Below, piece after piece: positions 14,257-20,834 of a stretch of DNA of 20,834 nt (position 1 is its first letter; each line of letters starts with the position of its first letter). The notes under the pieces are model-generated. The model was not told the origin of the DNA. It saw nothing but the letters and a program-made list of their open reading frames with translations, and searched no databases. The DNA comes from Oscillospiraceae bacterium (lineage in GTDB: Bacteria; Bacillota; Clostridia; Oscillospirales; Oscillospiraceae). The stretch spans positions 1 through 20,834 of the forward strand of contig JAHHSD010000033.1 in assembly GCA_020025425.1 (NCBI GenBank), given 5' to 3'. Both the position numbers and the translations under genes were made by a program.

Positions 14257-16206
14257 TTAAATTTGTGGTTTGATATCTACATAGGTCGTATTCATCTCCA
14301 CAGGCTTGAAGGGCTTGCCGCCGTCCTGGTAGAATCTTCCAAAATACTCCAGGCATTGCAGACGCATATCGTGGACAAAGCAGCCCAACAGGTTCAGGGC
14401 AAAGTTCAGGACATTGCCCACCATAGAGATCAGGATAAAGAAAAATACGTTTCCGGTGATGGCGCCCAGGGTGTTGAACACCATGGCGATGACAGAGCCG
14501 GCCAGCATCAGGGCCATCAGACGGGAGTAGGACAGGATATCACTGAAATACCCGGTGATGTTGTTGTACAGCGAGCCGCCAATGCCCAGCAGCTTGCCCA
14601 TGATGCCCGTCTTGCCGTGGCCCTGGGTAAGGGCCAGGATGACCAGCGCCGCGATCACGCCGTACTTGGCATAGCCCAGCGCCGCGCCCACGCCGATAGA
14701 CAGGAACACGCCGAACCAGGCGCCCTCGTTGCACAGGGCATCCATGGTCTGTCCGTCCCGGATCTGCCGGACGAAGCTCACCGTCATGCCGGTGAGGATC
14801 TGCACCACACCCAGGACCAGGGAGCCCATCAGAATCGCAAGGGCGTCGTCCAGGGGGGTGAACAGGTGGGGCAGACTGGTCAATGAGGTGTTGGGATCAC
14901 ACATCATTGCGATCTGCGGGATCATGTCTCCAAAGAAGCTGCCCGTCATCATGCCCACCAGGAAGGTGCTGGCGCCGCACAGTCCCAGCAGCGGGAAGAG
15001 GTGGCGGGTGGACGGCCCCTTGGGCTTGGTCCGCTTGATGACCACCAGCGAGGCAATCATCATCAGCAGGCCGTATCCCATGTCCGCCATCATAATTCCG
15101 TAAAACAGGATGAAGAAGGGGGCCATCAGGGGGTTGGGGTCCAGGGACCCGTAGGCCGGCAGGGAGTACATCTCGGTGATCATGTTCATGGGCCTGGTCA
15201 GCCAGTTGTTTTTCAGCTTGACCGGCACCTCGGCGTACTCCTCCTTCTCCGGGTCCTCCGCCTGGAATGCGCAGGGGTATCGTTCCAGCTCCACCTGGAG
15301 CTTCTCCCAGCTCTCCGCCAGGACCCAGCCCTCCATCAGGAAGGTCTGTCTGGTCTCCAGCAGACGGCCCCGGGCGGATTCCCGCTCCACGTCCACGGCC
15401 GCCCGGTCGATGTCCTGGCAGACGCTCTCCCGGCTCGGTCCCTGCTGGGTCAGATAGGTCTCCGACTCCTTCAGCTTCTCCGCAATCTCGCCAAGGTGCT
15501 GGTCGATCACCGCCTGATTCTCGGCGGCGGTGCCCGTCCAGTCCCGCAGGTTGGCCCGGGACCAGCCCCGGTCCTTCAGCAGCTCCATGACCGCGTCCTC
15601 CGCGCTGACGTGGCACATCAGCAGCAGATAGTGGTACTCCCGGCTGCTGCTGGACAGGGTCAGCTGTGCCAGCTCACTCACCGTCCGCAGCTCTCCCTCC
15701 AGGGCCTGGAGGTCCACCGAGGCCGGCAGAGTGCCCAGCTGGATGACCACATCCCGGGTGGACTGGGTGTCCAGGGGCAGGTCCAGAGGCAGCCAGGGGG
15801 CCAGGACCTCCTGCTGTCCCAGCAGCTTGGTCCGCTGCGCCTGGAGAATGGCGATGTCCCGCTGTGTCTCGTTGATGGACTCCACGGTCTGTCTGGCCTG
15901 CGCACAGCTCTGCGCTTCAAACAGCTCCGCTTCCGTCAGTGTCGGCCGTCCCTGAAGCAGACCGCCCTTCTTGGGGGCGTATCGGTTGAGGATGGTCAGC
16001 GCCTGTTCACCGGCGCTGTGCCGCTCCTCTGCGGCGGCCAATCCCTCCCCGTCGGGGCGGGTCAGCTCGGCCACAAGGGGGTCCGTCTCATCCACACGCG
16101 GCTCATCGATCTCCACGCAGCCCATACGCTGGAGCAGGTGCAGCAGTTCCTCTCGGTCCTCCCGCATTGCCACCAGACGCAGATGCTTCATTTTGACGAT
16201 TGCCAT
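14257..16206 (-). CDS. ntpI: V-type ATP synthase subunit I (a subunit)
   Basis: This 649-residue protein is the membrane stator that forms the ion half-channels. The first 340 residues are cytoplasmic and include long coiled-coil helices; it opens with MAIVKMKHLRLVAMREDRE, a typical start. The C-terminal half has about seven or eight membrane helices. The conserved basic residues that face the rotor are seen in ILSYSRLMALML (near residue 560) and HDMRLQCLEYFGRFY (near 615). The domain order, length and C-terminal motif GGKPFKPVE are usual. The ATG overlaps the stop of the preceding gene by one base (TAATG), implying coupled translation. Interaction with NtpK sets the ion path; the Na+ assignment comes from NtpK. 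Confidence 0.95.
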   Translation of the reverse strand: MAIVKMKHLRLVAMREDREELLHLLQRMGCVEIDEPRVDETDPLVAELTRPDGEGLAAAEERHSAGEQALTILNRYAPKKGGLLQGRPTLTEAELFEAQSCAQARQTVESINETQRDIAILQAQRTKLLGQQEVLAPWLPLDLPLDTQSTRDVVIQLGTLPASVDLQALEGELRTVSELAQLTLSSSSREYHYLLLMCHVSAEDAVMELLKDRGWSRANLRDWTGTAAENQAVIDQHLGEIAEKLKESETYLTQQGPSRESVCQDIDRAAVDVERESARGRLLETRQTFLMEGWVLAESWEKLQVELERYPCAFQAEDPEKEEYAEVPVKLKNNWLTRPMNMITEMYSLPAYGSLDPNPLMAPFFILFYGIMMADMGYGLLMMIASLVVIKRTKPKGPSTRHLFPLLGLCGASTFLVGMMTGSFFGDMIPQIAMMCDPNTSLTSLPHLFTPLDDALAILMGSLVLGVVQILTGMTVSFVRQIRDGQTMDALCNEGAWFGVFLSIGVGAALGYAKYGVIAALVILALTQGHGKTGIMGKLLGIGGSLYNNITGYFSDILSYSRLMALMLAGSVIAMVFNTLGAITGNVFFFILISMVGNVLNFALNLLGCFVHDMRLQCLEYFGRFYQDGGKPFKPVEMNTTYVDIKPQI

Positions 16207-16514
16207 TAGTCCTTCACAACCTTTTCCACGATCCGTGCCGCGGCGTCCTCCAGCCGCGTTCTGGCTTCCTCCTTTAATTTCTCACAGGCGAGCTCACCTT
16301 CTGCCATAGCCTTCCGTGTCTCCTCGGCAGCCTGCTCCTCTGCCTGCTGCATCATCTGCCGAACCTGACTTTCCGCCTCCTGGCGGGTCTCAGCCAGCAG
16401 CCTTCGCGCCGCCTTCTGAGCCTCCGCCACCGCCTGTTTTCCTGCTGCCGCGGCAGCGTCCCGACGTTTCTGGGAGTCCTGTTCGATCTGGGTCACCTGT
16501 TTGATGGCATCCAT
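16206..16514 (-). CDS. ntpF: V-type ATP synthase subunit G/H (peripheral stalk)
   Basis: This 102-residue, almost wholly helical and highly charged protein is rich in Ala, Glu, Gln and Arg. It forms the peripheral stalk as a coiled coil with subunit E. It is called NtpF in E. hirae, and G or H elsewhere. There is no membrane segment. It belongs to the group recognised mainly by position and composition, and first place in the operon, directly before ntpI, supports the call. The ATG at 16514 has AAGGA eight bases upstream; a GTG at 16520 is too close to that site. The leader from the promoter is about 110 bases. Confidence 0.85.
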   Translation of the reverse strand: MDAIKQVTQIEQDSQKRRDAAAAAGKQAVAEAQKAARRLLAETRQEAESQVRQMMQQAEEQAAEETRKAMAEGELACEKLKEEARTRLEDAAARIVEKVVKD

Positions 16515-16632
16515 TGCCACGTTCCTTCACCGCCTTTCTGTTCATTAGCAAGGGGTATGATATGACCGGCCGTATGATGCGAACGCGGAATGCTCTTCCA
16601 CCCCTCCATTCACACGGTCGGTACATAGCTAT

Positions 16633-16661
16633 ATTGTAGGTTACTTTAACCAAGAAATCAA
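16633..16661 (-). promoter_or_regulatory. Promoter of the V-ATPase operon
   Basis: On the minus strand a -35 TTGATT (16661-16656) and a -10 TACAAT (16638-16633) are spaced 17 bp apart, 120 bases before ntpF. No second comparable promoter is seen inside the operon. The leader holds no supported small gene. Confidence 0.8.
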
Positions 16662-16743
16662 GTTGTAAATTTTCCACTCTGTCCCTTATGTCAATGGATC
16701 CCCCTGTTTTTTTCTGACAGACCCCCCCTGCTGTGTCAAAGAA

Positions 16744-17820
16744 TTAAACGGGGGGCCGCAGAACCTGGCCTGTCTGACGGGCTGCATCCAGGGCGCTCAC
16801 CGGCTCCACCAGCCGCTTTCCGCCCTCCTCCAGGCCGGCCTGCTGAAGCAGACCGAGGGCGTTTTCTGCCGCCGCACTGAGCCAGATCCGTCCCTCGCTG
16901 CCGGCCAGCGCCTGTACCTTCATGCCGCTCTCCGGGTGTCCGCCGGCCAGGGTGTCGGGGGAGATCCGGACGGACAGTCTGGTCCCGCTCTCCGCCAGGG
17001 CAGCCTCCGCCCTGGTCAAAAAGTCGTGGATCACCACATCCAGGGCCTTGGGGTCGTAGCCAGGGCCCCGCTTAATATACTCCAGCTTGCCCTGCTGGGA
17101 TGTGGGATAACCCCAGTTGTCCAACAAAATCTCATCAAAGCCAAGCTGGGACAGCTCACTCATCACGCCAATGAGGTAGTCCTGGACCTGGGGGCTGGCG
17201 GGGCTGATCCAGCGCACCCCCTCCTCGTCATACCAGCGGCGGCCCGGGTTTGTCTCGATGGCGCACGCCTTCTTCTCCCCCACACAGTGATCCCGGAAGC
17301 AGGAGATCCGGGCCGTCAGGTAGAGATCCCCATCTGCCAGCTCCCGCAGCTTCTGGTCCAGGCCGGGCTCCCGGGTCCCGCTGCCCATCTCCAGGGCCAG
17401 CGGCTGCTGGGAGGTGTACCCCAGTCCGCCCTGGTCGTTTTTCATGTCCAGCACGATCCCGTTGGCCCCCTGCTGGGCGGCCAGCTCCGCCGCTGTCCCG
17501 TTGAGCACGGCCTCCAGGGGGACCTCAATGGTGCGCAGCGGCTGCTCGGTCTGGGGCTTGGGCTTGCCCTCCTGGCCCTCCTCTAGGACCACCTCCAGCT
17601 TGTCGGGGTCCAGCGGCTCCTCCTCCGGCTTCTCCCGCTGGAAGAAGGGCAGCTCCAGCCGAAGCCCGTTGTCGGTATAAACCAGATACTCCTGTCCCCA
17701 AAACAGGGCCGCCAGCGCCAGTATCACCAGCAGCAGCAGTGCCATCGCCACCACGCGCAGCTTGTCGTTGGCTGTGGAGCGACCCTTATAAGTTTCGATC
17801 CTCTGTTTACTTCTTCTCAT
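16744..17820 (-). CDS. DUF4015 putative glycoside hydrolase, membrane-anchored
   Basis: This 358-residue protein has a basic N-terminus, one membrane helix (residues 22-41) and a Pro/Glu-rich linker (about 60-95). From about residue 95 there is an extracellular TIM-barrel-like domain resembling DUF4015 (PF13200, putative glycosyl hydrolase). Motifs that fit are GIVLDMKNDQG (121-131), YLTARISCF (167-175), RWISPASPQVQDYLI (203-217) and LGFDEILLDNWGYP (226-239), with acidic residues at strand ends where this fold has its active site. The ATG at 17820 starts the usual signal-anchor; its site (GCAGGGG or AGGTG) is only fair. It has its own promoter (17954-17982) and ends 107 bases before the ATPase operon's first ntp promoter base, without a strong terminator between. 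A role in cell-wall or surface glycan metabolism is an inference. Confidence 0.8.
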   Translation of the reverse strand: MRRSKQRIETYKGRSTANDKLRVVAMALLLLVILALAALFWGQEYLVYTDNGLRLELPFFQREKPEEEPLDPDKLEVVLEEGQEGKPKPQTEQPLRTIEVPLEAVLNGTAAELAAQQGANGIVLDMKNDQGGLGYTSQQPLALEMGSGTREPGLDQKLRELADGDLYLTARISCFRDHCVGEKKACAIETNPGRRWYDEEGVRWISPASPQVQDYLIGVMSELSQLGFDEILLDNWGYPTSQQGKLEYIKRGPGYDPKALDVVIHDFLTRAEAALAESGTRLSVRISPDTLAGGHPESGMKVQALAGSEGRIWLSAAAENALGLLQQAGLEEGGKRLVEPVSALDAARQTGQVLRPPV

Positions 17821-17953
17821 CCCCTGCACCTGCCTTTTCCTCTTGATATGATGTATGGACAGTCCACCTGTCAAGGCGGTCTGAGCTGGAAGGGCAGCTC
17901 TGACCGCTCCCCCTCCCCCAGGCTCTGGCCTGCCGCCTGTTACAGTCCCCCCT

Positions 17954-17982
17954 ATTATACACACTCTTCATTTTATACGCAA
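17954..17982 (-). promoter_or_regulatory. Promoter of the DUF4015 gene
   Basis: On the minus strand a -35 TTGCGT (17982-17977) and a consensus -10 TATAAT (17959-17954) are spaced 17 bp apart. It gives a GC-rich leader of about 125 bases, unusually long for this window; no riboswitch class is recognised in it. Confidence 0.82.
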
Positions 17983-18011
17983 TCATGTCCCCTGTTTTTC
18001 CCCCCTTTGAA

Positions 18012-18052
18012 CAAAAAACAAGGTGGGACCGGTTTTCCGATCCCACCTGTTC
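18012..18052 (-). terminator. Intrinsic terminator of the SDR gene
   Basis: On the minus strand ACAGGTGGGATCGG pairs with CCGGTCCCACCTTGT around an AAAA loop, with one mismatch or wobble, followed by a T-run (TTTTTT at 18017-18012). It lies about 30 bases past the SDR stop codon. Confidence 0.9.
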
Positions 18053-18081
18053 TCAGCGGCCTGTCCGCCGCATACGATTTC

Positions 18082-18819
18082 TCAAATGGCGATTCCGCCG
18101 TCCACCTGGAGTACCTGGCCGCTCACAAACGAGGACTCCTCCCCCGCCAGGAAATAAATGCTCCGGGCCACCTCCTCTCCTTGGCCGATCCGGCCCAGAG
18201 GGGTCTCCTCGGCCAGGGCGGCCAGGTCCTCGGGGCCCAGGTTCCCGTTCATCTCGGTGTCGATGACACCGGGAGCCACGCAGTTCACCCGAATCTTAGA
18301 GGGCCCCAGCTCCTTGGCCAGCGCCTTGGTCAGACCGATCACACCGGCCTTGGCCGCGGAATAGGGCACCTCACAGGAGCCGCCGGTCACCCCCCACATG
18401 GAGGACACGGTGACGATGCTCCCCTTCTGGCGGCGGACCATGCCGGGAACGGCGGCCCGCAGGACATAGAAAATCCCGTCCAGATCCACGCCCATCACCT
18501 TTCGCCACTGTTCATCCGTAGTGTCGGTGAGCAGCTGCTGGGGGAGGGCCACACCTGCATTGCACACCACCGCCTCCAGGGGGCCCAGCTCCCGCTCCGC
18601 GCGGGCCACCAGCTCTGCCGCCTGGGCCGGATCAGACACATCCCCGTGCAGGGCCGCGGCCTTTCCACCCCTTTGAACGATCTCCGCCGTCAGCTCCTCC
18701 GCCGCCTGGCCGGAGCTGCAATAGTTGATGCCCACCGTCCAGCCCCTCCGGGCGAACAGCCGCGCGGTCTCCGCGCCGATCCCCCGGGAGCCTCCGGTAA
18801 TCAAAACAACTCGATCCAT
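18082..18819 (-). CDS. SDR-family NAD(P)-dependent oxidoreductase (FabG-like)
   Basis: This 245-residue protein is a classical short-chain dehydrogenase/reductase. The cofactor motif is TGGSRGIG (8-15), with CNAG at 86-89. The catalytic residues are S140, Y153 and K157 (YSAAK), and the C-terminus is QVDGG (238-242). The stretch around the active site, SSMWGVTGGSCEVPYSAAKAG (cut here by position, 139-159), resembles from memory the Firmicutes group annotated as elongation factor P 5-aminopentanone reductase (YmfI-like) more than fatty-acid FabG. I hold that only moderately, since no efp or fab gene is nearby. The Asn of the SDR tetrad (NLxG) is replaced by Asp at 112 (VDLDG). The ATG at 18819 has AGGAGG five bases upstream. 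It diverges from a lipid-kinase gene. Confidence 0.9.
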   Translation of the reverse strand: MDRVVLITGGSRGIGAETARLFARRGWTVGINYCSSGQAAEELTAEIVQRGGKAAALHGDVSDPAQAAELVARAERELGPLEAVVCNAGVALPQQLLTDTTDEQWRKVMGVDLDGIFYVLRAAVPGMVRRQKGSIVTVSSMWGVTGGSCEVPYSAAKAGVIGLTKALAKELGPSKIRVNCVAPGVIDTEMNGNLGPEDLAALAEETPLGRIGQGEEVARSIYFLAGEESSFVSGQVLQVDGGIAI

Positions 18820-18865
18820 GTTATCCTCCTTTTTTCAGGTACCCACATTCTCTCCGTTTCTCTTT

Positions 18866-18894
18866 ATTCTATCCGTTCTTTCCGTTTCACGCAA
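18866..18894 (-). promoter_or_regulatory. Promoter of the SDR gene
   Basis: On the minus strand a -35 TTGCGT (18894-18889) and a -10 TAGAAT (18871-18866) are 17 bp apart. The -35 box is identical to that of the DUF4015 promoter. Confidence 0.72.
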
Positions 18895-18932
18895 GTTCCG
18901 CCTGATTCCTCCAAAAGGTTCACAGATTCCAC

Positions 18933-18960
18933 TTGATTTTTTTCCAGGCATTTCTATAAT
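18933..18960 (+). promoter_or_regulatory. Promoter of the lipid-kinase gene
   Basis: A -35 TTGATT (18933-18938) and a consensus -10 TATAAT (18955-18960) have a 16-bp spacer, ending 36 bases before the GTG start. It does not overlap the divergent SDR promoter. Confidence 0.75.
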
Positions 18961-18996
18961 AGTACTATTAACGAATTAGATCTGGAGGGAAATTCT

Positions 18997-19890
18997 GTGC
19001 AGTCCCTGCTTTTTATCTATAATCCTATCTCAGGAAAAGGCCGAATCACCAGTGATCTGGCCAAGATTTTGGACGTCTTTACCAAGGCGGGCTATCTGGT
19101 CACCGTATATCCCACTCAGAACCGGGGCGACGCCTCTAAAATTGCCCAAGAGCTGGGACCCGGCTATGACCGCGTGGTCTGTGCCGGGGGCGACGGCACC
19201 CTCAGCGAGACGGTGGCCGGCCTGATGGCGCTTGAGAATCCCCCTGTGCTGGGCTATGTCCCCGTGGGCTCCACCAACGACTGTGCCGCTACCCTCCACC
19301 TGCCCAAGGACACCGCCTGTGCGGCCGCCGTGGCTGCGGGGGGCGGGATCCCCCGTCTCTGGGACATCGGGACCCTGAACGGAAATTCCTTTGTTTATGT
19401 AGCCGCCTTCGGAGCCTTCACCGCCGTGGCCTACGACACCCCCCAGGAGATGAAGAACGCCTTCGGCCACCTGGCCTACATCATCGCCGGCATTGCCTCC
19501 ATCCCCACCATCACCCCCTACCACCTCAAGGTGGAGTACGACGGGCAGGAGCTGGAGGGCGACTTCTACTACGGCATGGTGTGCAACACCCTGTCTGTGG
19601 GCGGTCTGAAGGCCGTCCCGGCCAAGCATGTGGTGCTGGATGACGGCCTGTTTGAGGTCATCCTGATCAAGCGTCCAGTCAATGTCATGGAGCTTGGAGC
19701 CGGTCTCCAAACTCTGCTCCGCCAGGTTCCCGTGGAGGGCAGCGCCGTGCTCACCTTCCAGGCCTCACACCTGAAATTCACCAGCGAGCAGCCCATCCCC
19801 TGGACCCTGGACGGGGAATACGGCGGCAGCAGCACAGTCAATGAGCTGCAAAACCACCAGAAGGCCATCACCATCTGTCAGGGCTCCTGA
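18997..19890 (+). CDS. Diacylglycerol kinase family lipid kinase
   Basis: This 297-residue protein belongs to the DagK/YegS/sphingosine-kinase-like family, which phosphorylates lipid head groups using ATP. Such enzymes recycle diacylglycerol released during lipoteichoic acid or membrane lipid synthesis. The motifs in order are NPISGKG (9-15), the nucleotide-binding AGGDGTLSE (63-71), GSTNDCA (91-97, usually GTxND), LDDGLFEV (214-221) and the end motif LDGEY (271-275). It is soluble and probably membrane-peripheral. The start is GTG at 18997 with GGAGGG seven bases upstream; the next ATG lies far inside the fold. It is a single gene between its own promoter and the 19930-19977 hairpin. The specific lipid substrate cannot be told from the sequence. 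Confidence 0.93.
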   Translation: MQSLLFIYNPISGKGRITSDLAKILDVFTKAGYLVTVYPTQNRGDASKIAQELGPGYDRVVCAGGDGTLSETVAGLMALENPPVLGYVPVGSTNDCAATLHLPKDTACAAAVAAGGGIPRLWDIGTLNGNSFVYVAAFGAFTAVAYDTPQEMKNAFGHLAYIIAGIASIPTITPYHLKVEYDGQELEGDFYYGMVCNTLSVGGLKAVPAKHVVLDDGLFEVILIKRPVNVMELGAGLQTLLRQVPVEGSAVLTFQASHLKFTSEQPIPWTLDGEYGGSSTVNELQNHQKAITICQGS

Positions 19891-19929
19891 AACAAATGGG
19901 CTGACCTTCCACAAAATCCGAAATACAGT

Positions 19930-19977
19930 GGAACCCCCCGGCCGATCCCGCTTCTGCGGGATCGGCCGGGGGGTTCC
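19930..19977. terminator. Perfect 22-bp hairpin between convergent genes
   Basis: GGAACCCCCCGGCCGATCCC at 19930-19949 continues two more bases and pairs completely with 19956-19977 around a TTCT loop. It lies 40 bases past the lipid-kinase stop and 50 past the enolase stop, so it can end both transcripts, although the following T-tracts are short (TTCCTTT on plus). Confidence 0.75.
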
Positions 19978-20027
19978 TTTCACCCGCTCCGCCTTACGCG
20001 GCCCGGGGTGTTGTGCGGTTCAGAAAC

Positions 20028-20834
<807 letters not shown>

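Noticed and set aside
11845..16209. Long plus-strand frames (11845-13059, 13600-14886, 15001-16209) opposite ntpC/G, ntpE/K/I and ntpI
   Set aside because: They have the same antisense composition and no ribosome binding sites, and the sense genes are certain.
16390..16677. Possible leader peptide in front of ntpF (starts MYRPCEW within a longer frame)
   Set aside because: The ATG is preceded by ATATAGCT with no ribosome site, and the frame runs into ntpF out of register with no stop nearby.
16666..16694. Second ATPase promoter using TTGACA at 16694-16689
   Set aside because: The -35 is perfect, but no acceptable -10 box lies 16-18 bp away; the 16633-16661 pair fits much better.

Overview
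The window looks like ordinary chromosomal DNA from a high-GC member of the Clostridia. The closest match by feel is the Oscillospiraceae group around Flavonifractor, Lawsonibacter and Intestinimonas. That placement is an inference from strong AGGAGG ribosome binding sites, TTG/GTG starts, a T-box leader, an ntp-type V-ATPase operon and GC-rich coding DNA between AT-rich promoters. No marker gene here fixes the genus.

Layout from left to right. Positions 1-764 hold a tRNA-Gly(GCC) gene with its own promoter, surrounded by three copies of a composite palindromic repeat; one copy supplies the hairpin that ends the tRNA transcript. A YeiH-family putative sulfate exporter (minus) and a LysR-type regulator (plus) diverge from overlapping promoters embedded in inverted repeats. 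Next come an XRE-type regulator with membrane segments and a membrane-anchored transglutaminase-like protein with its own promoter (both minus). A brnQ branched-chain amino acid transporter (minus) follows, preceded by a complete T-box leader whose specifier codon reads ATC (isoleucine).

Positions 7703-16514 hold a nine-gene V-type ATPase operon on the minus strand, in the order ntpF-I-K-E-C-G-A-B-D, driven by a good promoter near 16633-16661. The gene order equals that of the Enterococcus hirae sodium-pumping V-ATPase, and the proteolipid carries the residues that bind Na+ in that enzyme. The peripheral stalk (F, E), membrane rotor (K), stator (I), central axle (C, G, D) and catalytic head (A, B) are all present, so the operon can encode a complete V1Vo machine.

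Upstream of the ATPase operon are a DUF4015 glycoside-hydrolase-like membrane-anchored protein (minus) and a short-chain dehydrogenase/reductase (minus). The latter diverges from a diacylglycerol kinase family lipid kinase (plus). The right edge holds the C-terminal two thirds of enolase (minus), separated from the kinase gene by a perfect 22-bp hairpin.

I did not find a clearly new multi-gene system. The items most worth a second look are the composite repeat family around the tRNA, the overlapping divergent promoters of the exporter/LysR pair, the Ile-specific T-box on a transporter gene, the Na+ signature of the V-ATPase, and the membrane-anchored transglutaminase beside a membrane XRE protein.
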